Below, piece after piece: positions 12,877 to 28,700 of a DNA stretch of 64,000 bases. The stretch comes from Megachile rotundata. Its lineage: Eukaryota; Arthropoda; Insecta; Hymenoptera; Megachilidae. Every line of letters begins with the position of its first letter. The first letter of the stretch is position 1. The notes below the pieces were generated by a model. It had not been told where the DNA came from and did no database searches. It worked only from the letters and a program-made list of their open reading frames with translations. The stretch is taken from assembly GCF_050947335.1 (NCBI RefSeq), contig NW_027473522.1, forward strand, positions 124,001-188,000, read 5' to 3'. The position numbers and the translations under genes are program-made.

Positions 12877-12959
12877 GCTTATATGATCGATAGAACGACA
12901 ATTACTATACTTATTACTCTTATTATTATCAATCTAACTCATATTATTAACCATATTAT
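12877..12959 (-). repeat. Representative 83 bp monomer, - orientation
   Basis: A unit close to the consensus as read on the + strand. It runs GCTTATATGATCGATAG, AACGACAATTACTATAC, TTATTACTCTTATTATTATC, AATCTAACTCATATTATT, then AACCATATTAT (most units have AGCC here). It is the reverse complement of the segment 1 unit. The commonest variable points are the bases after GC (TTATAT, AGATAT, TAATAT, AATTAT, TTAAAT, TCATAT), the AGCC/AACC/GACC choice, and the middle (TTACTCTTATT or TTACACTCACT). Confidence 0.9.
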
Positions 12960-15900
12960 GCTAATATGATCGATAGAACGACAATTACTATACTTATTAC
13001 ACTCACTATTATCAATCTAACTCATATTATTAACCATATTATGCAGATATGATCGATAGCACGACATTTACTATACTTATTACTCGTAATATTATCAACC
13101 TAACTCATATTATTAGCCATATTATGCTTATATGATCGATAGAAAGACAATCACTATACTTATTACTCTTATTATTATCTACCTAACTCATATTATTAGC
13201 CATATTATGCTTATATTATCGATAGAACGACAATTACTATACTTATTACTCTTATTATTATAAATCTAACTCATATTATTAGCCACATTATGCTTATATG
13301 ATCGATAGAACGACAATTACTGTACTCATTACTCTTATTATTATCAATCTAACTCATATTATTAGCCATATTATGCTTAAATGATCGATAGAACGACAAT
13401 TACTATACTTATTACTCTTATCATTATCGATCTAACTCATATTATTAGCCATATTATGCTTATATGATCGATAGAACGACAATTACTATACTTATTACTC
13501 TTATTATTATGAATCTAACTCATATTATTAGACATATTATGCTTATATGATCGATAGAACTACAATTACTATACTCATTACTCTTATCATTATCAATCCA
13601 ACTCATATTATTACCCATATTATGCTCATATGATCGATAGAACGACAATTACTATACCTATTACACTCACTATTATCAATCTAACTCATATTATTAACCA
13701 TATTATGCAGATATGATCGATAGCACGACATTTACTATATTTATTACGCTTATTATTATCAACCTAACTCATATTATTAGCCATATTATGCTTATATGAT
13801 CGATAGAACGACAATTACTATACTTATTACTCTTATTATTATAAATCTAACTCATATTATTAGCCATATTATGCTTATATTATCGATAGAACGACAATTA
13901 CTATACTTATTACTCTTATTATTATCAATCTAACTCATATTATTAGCCATATTGTGCTTATATGAGCGATAGAACGACAATTACTATATTTATTACACTC
14001 ACTATTATCAATCTAACTCATATTATTGACCATATTATGCAGATATGATCGATAGAACGACAATTACTATACTCATTACTCTTATTATTATCAATCTAAC
14101 TCATGCTATTAGCCATATTATGGTTATATGATCGATATAACGACAATTACTATACTTATTACTCTTATTATTATCAATCTAACTGATATTATTAACCATA
14201 TTATGCAGATATGATCGATAGAACGACAATTACTATATTTATTACTCTCATTATTATAAATCTAACTCATAGTATTAGCCATATTATGCTTATATGATCG
14301 ATAGTACGACAATTACTATACTCATTGCTCTTATTATTATCAATCTAACTCATATTATTAACCATATTATGCAATTATGATCGATAGAACGACAATTACT
14401 ATACTTATTACACTTATTATTATCAATCTAACTCATATTATTAGCCATATTATGCTTATATGATCGATAGAACGACAATTACTATACTCACTACTCTTAT
14501 TACTATCAATCTAACTCATATTATTAGCCATATTATGCTTATATGATCGATAGAACGACAATTACTATACTTATTACTCTTATTATTATCAATCTAACTC
14601 ATATTATTAACCATATTATGCTTATATGATCGATAGAACGACAATTATTGTACTTATTACTCTTATTATTATCAATCTAAGTCATATTATTAGCCATATT
14701 ATGCTTATATGATCGATAGAACGACAATCACTATACTTATTACTCTTATTATTATCAATCTAACTCATGTTATTAACCATATTATGCTAATATGATCGAT
14801 AGAACGACAATTACTATACTTATTACTCTTATTGTTATCAATCTAACTCATATTATTAACCATATTATGCTAATATGATCGATAGAACGACAATTACTAT
14901 ACTTATTACACTCACTATTATCAATCTAACTCATATTATTAACCATATTATGCTTATATGATCGATAGAACGACAATTATTGTACTTATTACTCTTATCA
15001 TTATCGATCTAACTCATATTATTAGCCATATTATGCTTATATGATCGATAGAACGACAATTATTGTACTTATTACTCTTATCATTATCGATCTAACTCAT
15101 ATTATTAGCCATATTATGCTTATATGATCGATAGAACGACAATTACTATACTTATTACTCTTATTGTTATCAATCTAACTCATATTCTTAGCCATATTAT
15201 GCTTATATGATCGATAGAACGACAATTACTATACTCACTACTCTTATTATTATCAATCTAACTCATATTATTAGCCATATTATGCTTATATGATCGATAG
15301 AACGACAATTACTATACTTATTACTCTTATTATTATCAATCTAACTCATATTATTAACCATATTATGATAATATGATCGATAGAACGACAATTACTATAC
15401 TTATTACACTCACTATTATCAATCTAACTCATATTATTAACCATATTATGCAGATATGATCGATAGCACGACATTTACTATACTTATTACTCGTAATATT
15501 ATCAACCTAACTCATATTATTAGCCATATTATGCTTATATGATCGATAGAAAGACAATCACTATACTTATTACTCTTATTATTATCTACCTAACTCATAT
15601 TATTAGCCATATTATGCTTATATTATCGATAGAACGACAATTACTATACTTATTACTCTTATTATTATAAATCTAACTCATATTATTAGCCACATTATGC
15701 TTATATGATCGATAGAACGACAATTACTGTACTCATTACTCTTATTATTATCAATCTAACTCATATTATTAGCCATATTATGCTTAAATGATCGATAGAA
15801 CGACAATTACTATACTTATTACTCTTATCATTATCGATCTAACTCATATTATTAGCCATATTATGCTTATATGATCGATAGAACGACAATTACTATACTT

Positions 15901-16010
15901 ATTACTCTTATTATTATGAATCTAACTCATATTATTAGACATATTATGCTTATATGATCGATAGAACTACAATTACTATACTCATTACTCTTATCATTAT
16001 CAATCCAACT

Positions 16011-19000
16011 CATATTATTACCCATATTATGCTCATATGATCGATAGAACGACAATTACTATACCTATTACACTCACTATTATCAATCTAACTCATATTA
16101 TTAACCATATTATGCAGATATGATCGATAGCACGACATTTAGTATATTTATTACGCTTATTATTATCAACCTAACTCATATTATTAGCCATATTATGCTT
16201 ATATGATCGATAGAACGACAATTACTATACTTATTACTCTTATTATTATAAATCTAACTCATATTATTAGCCATATTATGCTTATATTATCGATAGAACG
16301 ACAATTACTATACTTATTACTCTTATTATTATCAATCTAACTCATATTATTAGCCATATTGTGCTTATATGAGCGATAGAACGACAATTACTATATTTAT
16401 TACACTCACTATTATCAATCTAACTCATATTATTGACCATATTATGCAGATATGATCGATAGAACGACAATTACTATACTCATTACTCTTATTATTATCA
16501 ATCTAACTCATGCTATTAGCCATATTATGGTTATATGATCGATATAACGACAATTACTATACTTATTACTCTTATTATTAACAATCTAACTGATATTATT
16601 AACCATATTATGCAGATATGATCGATAGAACGACAATTACTATATTTATTACTCTTATTATTATAAATCTAACTCATAGTATTAGCCATATTATGCAGAT
16701 ATGATCGATAGAACGACAATTACTATACTTATTACTCTTATTATTATCAATCTAAGTCATATTATTACCCATATTATGCTCATATGATCGATAGAACGAC
16801 AATTACTATACCTATTACACTCACTATTATCAATCTAACTCATATTATTAACCATATTATGCAGATATGATCGATAGAACGACAATTACTATATTTATTA
16901 CTCTTATTATTATAAATCTAACTCATAGTATTAGCCATATTATGCTTATATGATCGATAGAACGACAATTACTATACTTATTACTCTTATTATTATCAAT
17001 CTAACTCATATTATTAACCATATTATGCTAATATGATCGATAGAACGACAATTACTATACTTATTACACTCACTATTATCAATCTAACTCATATTATTAA
17101 CCATATTATGCAGATATGATCGATAGCACGACATTTACTATACTTATTACTCGTATTATTATCAACCTAACTCATATTATTAGCCATATTATGCTTATAT
17201 GATCGATAGAAAGACAATCACTATACTTATTACTCTTATTATTATCTACCTAACTCATATTATTAGCCATATTATGCTTATATTATCGATAGAACGACAA
17301 TTACTATACTTATTACTCTTATTCTTATAAATCTAACTCATATTATTAGCCATATTATACTTATATGATCGATAGAACGACAATTACTGTACTCATTACT
17401 CTTATTATTATCAATCTAACTCATATTATTAGCCATATTATGCTTAAATGATCGATAGAACGACAATTACTATACTTATTACTCTTATTATTATCTACCT
17501 AACTCATATTATTAGCCATATTATGCTTATATTATCGATAGAACGACAATTACTATACTTATTACGCTTATTATTATCAATCTAACTCATATTATTAGCC
17601 ATATTATGCTTATATGATCGATAGAACGAGAATTACTATACTCACTACTCTTAGTATTATCAATCTAACTCATATTATTAGCCATATTATGCGTATATTA
17701 TCGATAGAACGACAATTACTATACTTATTACTCTTATTATTATCAATCTAACTCATATTATTGACCATATTATGCAGATATGATCGATAGAACGACAATT
17801 ACTATACTTATTACTCTTATTATTATCAATCTAAGTCATATTATTAGCCATATTATGCTTATATGATCGATAGAACGACAATCACTATACTTATTACTCT
17901 TATTATTATCAATCTAACTCATGTTATTAACCATATTATGCTAATATGATCGATAGAACGACAATTACTATACTTATTACTCTTATTGTTATCAATCTAA
18001 CTCATATTATTAACCATATTATGCTAATATGATCGACAGAACGACAATTACTATACTTATTACACTCACTATTATCAATCTAACTCATATTATTAACCAT
18101 ATTATGCTTATATGATCGATAGAACGACAATTATTGTACTTATTACTCTTATCATTATCGATCTAACTCATATTATTAGCCATATTATGCTTATATGATC
18201 GATAGAACGACAATTATTGTACTTATTACTCTTATCATTATCGATCTAACTCATATTATTAGCCATATTATGCTTATATGATCGATAGAACGACAATTAC
18301 TATACTTATTACTCTTATTGTTATCAATCTAACTCATATTCTTAGCCATATTATGCTTATATGATCGATAGAACGACAATTACTATACTCACTACTCTTA
18401 TTATTATCAATCTAACTCATATTATTAGCCATATTATGCTTATATGATCGATAGAACGACAATTACTATACTTATTACTCTTATTATTATCAATCTAACT
18501 CATATTATTAACCATATTATGCTAATATGATCGATAGAACGACAATTACTATACTTATTACACTCACTATTATCAATCTAACTCATATTATTAACCATAT
18601 TATGCAGATATGATCGATAGCACGACATTTACTATACTTATTACTCGTAATATTATCAACCTAACTCATATTATTAGCCATATTATGCTTATATGATCGA
18701 TAGAAAGACAATCACTATACTTATTACTCTTATTATTATCTACCTAACTCATATTATTAGCCATATTATGCTTATATTATCGATAGAACGACAATTACTA
18801 TACTTATTACTCTTATTATTATAAATCTAACTCATATTATTAGCCACATTATGCTTATATGATCGATAGAACGACAATTACTGTACTCATTACTCTTATT
18901 ATTATCAATCTAACTCATATTATTAGCCATATTATGCTTAAATGATCGATAGAACGACAATTACTATACTTATTACTCTTATCATTATCGATCTAACTCA

Positions 19001-21224
19001 TATTATTAGCCATATTATGCTTATATGATCGATAGAACGACAATTACTATACTTATTACTCTTATTATTATGAATCTAACTCATATTATTAGACATATTA
19101 TGCTTATATGATCGATAGAACTACAATTACTATACTCATTACTCTTATCATTATCAATCCAACTCATATTATTACCCATATTATGCTCATATGATCGATA
19201 GAACGACAATTACTATACCTATTACACTCACTATTATCAATCTAACTCATATTATTAACCATATTATGCAGATATGATCGATAGCACGACATTTACTATA
19301 TTTATTACGCTTATTATTATCAACCTAACTCATATTATTAGCCATATTATGCTTATATGATCGATAGAACGACAATTACTATACTTATTACTCTTATTAT
19401 TATAAATCTAACTCATATTATTAGCCATATTATGCTTATATTATCGATAGAACGACAATTACTATACTTATTACTCTTATTATTATCAATCTAACTCATA
19501 TTATTAGCCATATTGTGCTTATATGAGCGATAGAACGACAATTACTATATTTATTACACTCACTATTATCAATCTAACTCATATTATTGACCATATTATG
19601 CAGATATGATCGATAGAACGACAATTACTATACTCATTACTCTTATTATTATCAATCTAACTCATGCTATTAGCCATATTATGGTTATATGATCGATATA
19701 ACGACAATTACTATACTTATTACTCTTATTATTATCAATCTAACTGATATTATTAACCATATTATGCAGATATGATCGATAGAACGACAATTACTATATT
19801 TATTACTCTCATTATTATAAATCTAACTCATAGTATTAGCCATATTATGCTTATATGATCGATAGTACGACAATTACTATACTCATTGCTCTTATTATTA
19901 TCAATCTAACTCATATTATTAACCATATTATGCAATTATGATCGATAGAACGACAATTACTATACTTATTACACTTATTATTATCAATCTAACTCATATT
20001 ATTAGCCATATTATGCTTATATGATCGATAGAACGACAATTACTATACTCACTACTCTTATTACTATCAATCTAACTCATATTATTAGCCATATTATGCT
20101 TATATGATCGATAGAACGACAATTACTATACTTATTACTCTTATTATTATCAATCTAACTCATATTATTAACCATATTATGCTTATATGATCGATAGAAC
20201 GACAATTATTGTACTTATTACTCTTATTATTATCAATCTAAGTCATATTATTAGCCATATTATGCTTATATGATCGATAGAACGACAATCACTATACTTA
20301 TTACTCTTATTATTATCAATCTAACTCATGTTATTAACCATATTATGCTAATATGATCGATAGAACGACAATTACTATACTTATTACTCTTATTGTTATC
20401 AATCTAACTCATATTATTAACCATATTATGCTAATATGATCGATAGAACGACAATTACTATACTTATTACACTCACTATTATCAATCTAACTCATATTAT
20501 TAACCATATTATGCTTATATGATCGATAGAACGACAATTATTGTACTTATTACTCTTATCATTATCGATCTAACTCATATTATTAGCCATATTATGCTTA
20601 TATGATCGATAGAACGACAATTATTGTACTTATTACTCTTATCATTATCGATCTAACTCATATTATTAGCCATATTATGCTTATATGATCGATAGAACGA
20701 CAATTACTATACTTATTACTCTTATTGTTATCAATCTAACTCATATTCTTAGCCATATTATGCTTATATGATCGATAGAACGACAATTACTATACTCACT
20801 ACTCTTATTATTATCAATCTAACTCATATTATTAGCCATATTATGCTTATATGATCGATAGAACGACAATTACTATACTTATTACTCTTATTATTATCAA
20901 TCTAACTCATATTATTAACCATATTATGATAATATGATCGATAGAACGACAATTACTATACTTATTACACTCACTATTATCAATCTAACTCATATTATTA
21001 ACCATATTATGCAGATATGATCGATAGCACGACATTTACTATACTTATTACTCGTAATATTATCAACCTAACTCATATTATTAGCCATATTATGCTTATA
21101 TGATCGATAGAAAGACAATCACTATACTTATTACTCTTATTATTATCTACCTAACTCATATTATTAGCCATATTATGCTTATATTATCGATAGAACGACA
21201 ATTACTATACTTATTACTCTTATT
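16011..21224 (-). repeat. 67-monomer (5561 bp) higher-order repeat, copy 2
   Basis: This is the second tandem copy of the 5561 bp block. The match to copy 1 stops at about 21224 (against 15663). The next sequence, ATTATGAATC at 21225, aligns instead with 15913 at an offset of 5312 bp (64 monomers). Three monomers (249 bp) have therefore been lost relative to the 67-monomer unit at this point, without disturbing the register. One of the few single-base differences from copy 1 is TTAGTATATT for TTACTATATT near 16140. Confidence 0.83.
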
Positions 21225-21669
21225 ATTATGAATCTAACTCATATTATTAGACATATTATGCTTATATGATCGATAGAACTACAATTACTATACTCATTAC
21301 TCTTATCATTATCAATCCAACTCATATTATTACCCATATTATGCTCATATGATCGATAGAACGACAATTACTATACCTATTACACTCACTATTATCAATC
21401 TAACTCATATTATTAACCATATTATGCAGATATGATCGATAGCACGACATTTAGTATATTTATTACGCTTATTATTATCAACCTAACTCATATTATTAGC
21501 CATATTATGCTTATATGATCGATAGAACGACAATTACTATACTTATTACTCTTATTATTATAAATCTAACTCATATTATTAGCCATATTATGCTTATATT
21601 ATCGATAGAACGACAATTACTATACTTATTACTCTTATTATTATCAATCTAACTCATATTATTAGCCAT

Positions 21670-23000
21670 ATTGTGCTTATATGAGCGATAGAACGACAAT
21701 TACTATATTTATTACACTCACTATTATCAATCTAACTCATATTATTGACCATATTATGCAGATATGATCGATAGAACGACAATTACTATACTCATTACTC
21801 TTATTATTATCAATCTAACTCATGCTATTAGCCATATTATGGTTATATGATCGATATAACGACAATTACTATACTTATTACTCTTATTATTATCAATCTA
21901 ACTGATATTATTAACCATATTATGCAGATATGATCGATAGAACGACAATTACTATATTTATTACTCTCATTATTATAAATCTAACTCATAGTATTAGCCA
22001 TATTATGCTTATATGATCGATAGTACGACAATTACTATACTCATTGCTCTTATTATTATCAATCTAACTCATATTATTAACCATATTATGCAATTATGAT
22101 CGATAGAACGACAATTACTATACTCATTACACTTATTATTATCAATCTAACTCATATTATTAGCCATATTATGCTTATATGATCGATAGAACGACAATTA
22201 CTATACTCACTACTCTTATTACTATCAATCTAACTCATATTATTAGCCATATTATGCTTATATGATCGATAGAACGACAATTACTATACTTATTACTCTT
22301 ATTATTATCAATCTAACTCATATTATTAACCATATTATGCTTATATGATCGATAGAACGACAATTATTGTACTTATTACTCTTATTATTATCAATCTAAG
22401 TCATATTATTAGCCATATTATGCTTATATGATCGATAGAACGACAATCACTATACTTATTACTCTTATTATTATCAATCTAACTCATGTTATTAACCATA
22501 TTATGCTAATATGATCGATAGAACGACAATTACTATACTTATTACTCTTATTGTTATCAATCTAACTCATATTATTAACCATATTATGCTAATATGATCG
22601 ATAGAACGACAATTACTATACTTATTACACTCACTATTATCAATCTAACTCATATTATTAACCATATTATGCTTATATGATCGATAGAACGACAATTATT
22701 GTACTTATTACTCTTATCATTATCGATCTAACTCATATTATGAGCCATATTATGCTTATATGATCGATAGAACGACAATTATTGTACTTATTACTCTTAT
22801 CATTATCGATCTAACTCATATTATTAGCCATATTATGCTTATATGATCGATAGAACGACAATTACTATACTTATTACTCTTATTGTTATCAATCTAACTC
22901 ATATTCTTAGCCATATTATGCTTATATGATCGATAGAACGACAATTACTATACTCACTACTCTTATTATTATCAATCTAACTCATATTATTAGCCATATT
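21670..23000 (-). repeat. Copy of 19512-20842 at 26-monomer offset
   Basis: From the ATTGTGC/GAGCGATAG marker at 21670 the sequence follows 19512 onward at an offset of 2158 bp (26 x 83). It passes through the TAACTGATATT unit, the TTACTCTCATTATTATAAAT unit, the GATAGTACG unit with CATTGCTC, and the GCAATTAT unit. The run ends about where GCTTAAATG appears near 23005. Further copies of parts of this run start at 23579, 25986, 27314, 29804, 31381, 34535, 37523 and 43170. The right edge is approximate. Confidence 0.75.
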
Positions 23001-24829
23001 ATGCTTAAATGATCGATAGAACGACAATTACTATACTTATTACTCTTATTATTATCTACCTAACTCATATTATTAGCCATATTATGCTTATATTATCGAT
23101 AGAACGACAATTACTATACTTATTACTCTTATTATTATCAATCTAACTAATATTATTAACCATATTATGCTAATATGATCGATAGAACGACAATTACTAT
23201 ACTAATTACACTCACTATTATCAATCTAACTCATATTATTAACCATATTATGCAGATACGATCGATAGCACGACATTTACTATACTTATTACTCGTATTA
23301 TTATCAAGCTAACTCGTATTATTAGCCATATTATGCTTATATGATCGAAAGAACGACAATTACTATACTTATTACGCTTATTATTATCAACCTAACTCAT
23401 ATTATTAGCCATATTATGCTTATATGATCGATAGAACGACAATTACTATACTTATTACTCTTATTATTATAAATCTAACTCATATTATTAGCCATATTAT
23501 GCTTATATTATCGATAGAACGACAATTACTATACTTATTACTCTTATTATTATCAATCTAACTCATATTATTAGCCATATTGTGCTTATATGAGCGATAG
23601 AACGACAATTACTATATTTATTACACTCACTATTATCAATCTAACTCATATTATTGACCATATTATGCAGATATGATCGATAGAACGACAATTACTATAC
23701 TCATTACTCTAATTATTATCAATCTAACTCATGCTATTAGCCATATTATGGTTATATGATCGATATAACGACAATTACTATACTTATTACTCTTATTATT
23801 ATCAATCTAACTGATATTATTAACCATATTATGCAATTATGATCGATAGAACGACAATTACTATACTTATTACACTTATTATTATCAATCTAACTCATAT
23901 TATTAGCCATATTATGCTTATATGATCGATAGAACGACAATTACTATACTCACTACTCTTATTACTATCAATCTAACTCATATTATTAGCCATATTATGC
24001 TTATATGATCGATAGAACGACAATTACTATACTTATTACTCTTATTATTATCAATCTAACTCATATTATTAACCATATTATGCTTATATGATCGATAGAA
24101 CGACAATTATTGTACTTATTACTCTTATTATTATCAATCTAAGTCATATTATTAGCCATATTATGCTTATATGATCGATAGAACGACAATCACTATACTT
24201 ATTACTCTTATTATTATCAATCTAACTCATGTTATTAACCATATTATGCTAATATGATCGATAGAACGACAATTACTATACTTATTACTCTTATTGTTAT
24301 CAATCTAACTCATATTATTAACCATATTATGCTAATATGATCGATAGAACGACAATTACTATACTTATTACACTCACTATTATCAATCTAACTCATATTA
24401 TTAACCATATTATGCTTATATGATCGATAGAACGACAATTATTGTACTTATTACTCTTATCATTATCGATCTAACTCATATTATTAGCCATATTATGCTT
24501 ATATGATCGATAGAACGACAATTATTGTACTTATTACTCTTATCATTATCGATCTAACTCATATTATTAGCCATATTATGCTTATATGATCGATAGAACG
24601 ACAATTACTATACTTATTACTCTTATTATTATGAATCTAACTCATATTATTAGACATATTATGCTTATATGATCGATAGAACTACAATTACTATACTCAT
24701 TACTCTTATCATTATCAATCCAACTCATATTATTAACCATATTATGCTAATATGATCGATAGAAAGACTATTACTATACTTATTACACTCACTATTATCA
24801 ATCTAACTCATATTATTAACCATATTATG

Positions 24830-25735
24830 CAGATATGATCGATAGCACGACATTTACTATACTTATTACTCGTATTATTATCAACCTAACTCATATTATT
24901 AGCCATATTATGCTTATATGATCGATAGAAAGACAATCACTATACTTATTACTCTTATTATTATCTACCTAACTCATATTATTAGCCATATTATGCTTAT
25001 ATTATCGATAGAACGACAATTACTATACTTATTACTCTTATTCTTATAAATCTAACTCATATTATTAGCCATATTATACTTATATGATCGATAGAACGAC
25101 AATTACTGTACTCATTACTCTTATTATTATCAATCTAACTCATATTATTAGCCATATTATGCTTAAATGATCGATAGAACGACAATTACTATACTTATTA
25201 CTCTTATTATTATCTACCTAACTCATATTATTAGCCATATTATGCTTATATTATCGATAGAACGACAATTACTATACTTATTACGCTTATTATTATCAAT
25301 CTAACTCATATTATTAGCCATATTATGCTTATATGATCGATAGAACGAGAATTACTATACTCACTACTCTTAGTATTATCAATCTAACTCATATTATTAG
25401 CCATATTATGCGTATATTATCGATAGAACGACAATTACTATACTCACTGCTCTTATTATTATCAATCTAACTCATATTATTAGCCATATTATGCCTATAT
25501 GATCGATAGAACGACAATTACTATACTTATTACTCTTATTATTATCAATCTAACTCATATTATTAACCATATTATGCTAATATGATCGATAGAACGACAA
25601 TTACTATACTAATTACACTCACTATTATCAATCTAACTCATATTATTAACCATATTATGCAGATACGATCGATAGCACGACATTTACTATACTTATTACT
25701 CGTATTATTATCAAGCTAACTCGTATTATTAGCCA
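24830..25735 (-). repeat. About 11-monomer block repeated at 31.7, 35.3, 38.3 and 40.5 kb
   Basis: The block starts with the GATAGCACGACATTTAC unit and runs through GATAGAAAGACAATCAC, TTATATTATCG, CATATTATACTTATATG, GCTTAAATG, the GAACGAGAATTAC unit and the CACTGCTC unit. It aligns with 31720-32625 at an offset of 6889 bp (83 x 83) and with 35288-35960 at 10458 bp (126 x 83). Shorter parts recur near 11549, 17110, 38275 and 40517. It ends in the TTATCAAGCTAACTCGTATT unit. Copies sit in different neighbourhoods, so the block has been moved or exchanged as a unit. Edges are approximate. Confidence 0.7.
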
Positions 25736-28700
25736 TATTATGCTTATATGATCGATAGAACGACAATTACTATACTTATTACGCTTATTATTATCAACCT
25801 AACTCATATTATTAGCCATATTATGCTTATATGATCGATAGAACGACAATTACTATACTTATTACTCTTATTATTATAAATCTAACTCATATTATTAGCC
25901 ATATTATGCTTATATTATCGATAGAACGACAATTACTATACTTATTACTCTTATTATTATCAATCTAACTCATATTATTAGCCATATTGTGCTTATATGA
26001 GCGATAGAACGACAATTACTATATTTATTACACTCACTATTATCAATCTAACTCATATTATTGACCATATTATGCAGATATGATCGATAGAACGACAATT
26101 ACTATACTCATTACTCTTATTATTATCAATCTAACTCATGCTATTAGCCATATTATGGTTATATGATCGATATAACGACAATTACTATACTTATTACTCT
26201 TATTATTATCAATCTAACTGATATTATTAACCATATTATGCAATTATGATCGATAGAACGACAATTACTATACTTATTACACTTATTATTATCAATCTAA
26301 CTCATATTATTAGCCATATTATGCTTATATGATCGATAGAACGACAATTACTATACTCACTGCTCTTATTACTATCAATCTAACTCATATTATTAGCCAT
26401 ATTATGCTTATATGATCGATAGAACGACAATTACTATACTTATTACTCTTATTATTATCAATCTAACTCATATTATTAACCATATTATGCTTATATGATC
26501 GATAGAACGACAATTATTGTACTTATTACTCTTATTATTATCAATCTAAGTCATATTATTAGCCATATTATGCTTATATGATCGATAGAACGACAATCAC
26601 TATACTTATTACTCTTATTATTATTAATCTAACTCATGTTATTAACCATATTATGCTAATATGATCGATAGAACGACAATTACTATACTTATTACTCTTA
26701 TTGTTATCAATCTAACTCATATTATTAACCATATTATGCTAATATGATCGATAGAACGACAATTACTATACTTATTACTCTTATTATTATCAATCTAACT
26801 CATATTATTAACCATATTATGCTTATATGATCGATAGAACGACAATTATTGTACTTATTACTCTTATTATTATGAATCTAACTCATATTATTAGACATAT
26901 TATGCTTATATGATCGATAGAACTACAATTACTATACTCATTACTCTTATCATTATCAATCCAACTCATATTATTACCCATATTATGCTCATATGATCGA
27001 TAGAACGACAATTACTATACCTATTACACTCACAATTATCAATCTAACTCATATTATTAACCATATTATGCAGATATGATCGATAGCACGACATTTACTA
27101 TATTTATTACGCTTATTATTATCAACCTAACTCATATTATTAGCCATATTATGCTTATATGATCGATAGAACGACAATTACTATACTTATTACTCTTATT
27201 ATTATAAATCTAACTCATATTATTAGCCATATTATGCTTATATTATCGATAGAACGACAATTACTATACTTATTACTCTTATTATTATCAATCTAACTCA
27301 TATTATTAGCCATATTGTGCATATATGAGCGATAGAACGACAATTACTATATTTATTACACTCACTATTATCAATCTAACTCATATTATTGACCATATTA
27401 TGCAGATATGATCGATAGAACGACAATTACTATACTCATTACTCTTATTATTATCAATCTAACTCATGCTATTAGCCATATTATGGTTATATGATCGATA
27501 TAACGACAATTACTATACTTATTACTCTTATTATTATCAATCTAACTGATATTATTAACCATATTATGCAGATATGATCGATAGAACGACAATTACTATA
27601 TTTATTACTCTCATTATTATAAATCTAACTCATAGTATTAGCCATATTATGCTTATATGATCGATAGTACGACAATTACTATACTCATTGCTCTTATTAT
27701 TATCAATCTAACTCATATTATTAACCATATTATGCAATTATGATCGATAGAACGACAATTACTATACTTATTACACTTATTATTATCAATCTAACTCATA
27801 TTATTAGCCATATTATGCTTATATGATCGATAGAACGACAATTACTATACTCACTACTCTTATTACTATCAATCTAACTCATATTATTAGCCATATTATG
27901 CTTATATGATCGATAGAACGACAATTACTATACTTATTACTCTTATTATTATCAATCTAACTCATATTATTAACCATATTATGCTTATATGATCGATAGA
28001 ACGATAATTATTGTACTTATTATTCTTATTATTATCAATCTAAGTCATATTATTAGCCATATTATGCTTATATGATCGATAGAACGACAATCACTATACT
28101 TATTACTCTCATTATTATCAATCTAACTCATGTTATTAACCATATTATGCTAATATGATCGATAGAACGACAATTACTATACTTATTACTCTTATTGTTA
28201 TCAATCTAACTCATATTATTAACCATATTATGCTAATATGATCGATAGAACGACAATTACTATACTTATTACACTCACTATTATCAATCTAACTCATATT
28301 ATTAACCATATTATGCTTATATGATCGATAGAACGACAATTATTGTACTTATTACTCTTATCATTATCGATCTAACTCATATTATTAGCCATATTATGCT
28401 TATATGATCGATAGAACGACAATTATTGTACTTATTACTCTTATCATTATCGATCTAACTCATATTATTAGCCATATTATGCTTATATGATCGATAGAAC
28501 GACAATTACTATACTTATTACTCTTATTGTTATCAATCTAACTCATATTCTTAGCCATATTATGCTTATATGATCGATAGAACGACAATTATTGTACTTA
28601 TTACTCTTATCATTATCGATCTAACTCATATTATTAGCCATATTATGCTTATATGATCGATAGAACGACAATTACTATACTTATTACTCTTATTGTTATC

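Larger units (their letters stand above)
10450..16010 (-). repeat. 67-monomer (5561 bp) higher-order repeat, copy 1
   Basis: The block matches 16011-21224 at a constant 5561 bp offset (67 x 83). Aligned markers include ATTGTGC followed by GAGCGATAG at 10797 and 16358, and again at 13951 and 19512; the rare TTAACAATCTAACTGAT near 11015 and 16576; ACTCATAGTA with GCAGAT at 11111 and 16672; GATAGAACGAG at about 12060 and 17621; and CATTATGATAATATG near 15363 and 20924. A short stretch before it (about 10130-10280) also fits the offset, but 10290-10440 does not. So the left edge is mosaic and approximate. Differences seen are isolated single bases. Confidence 0.85.
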
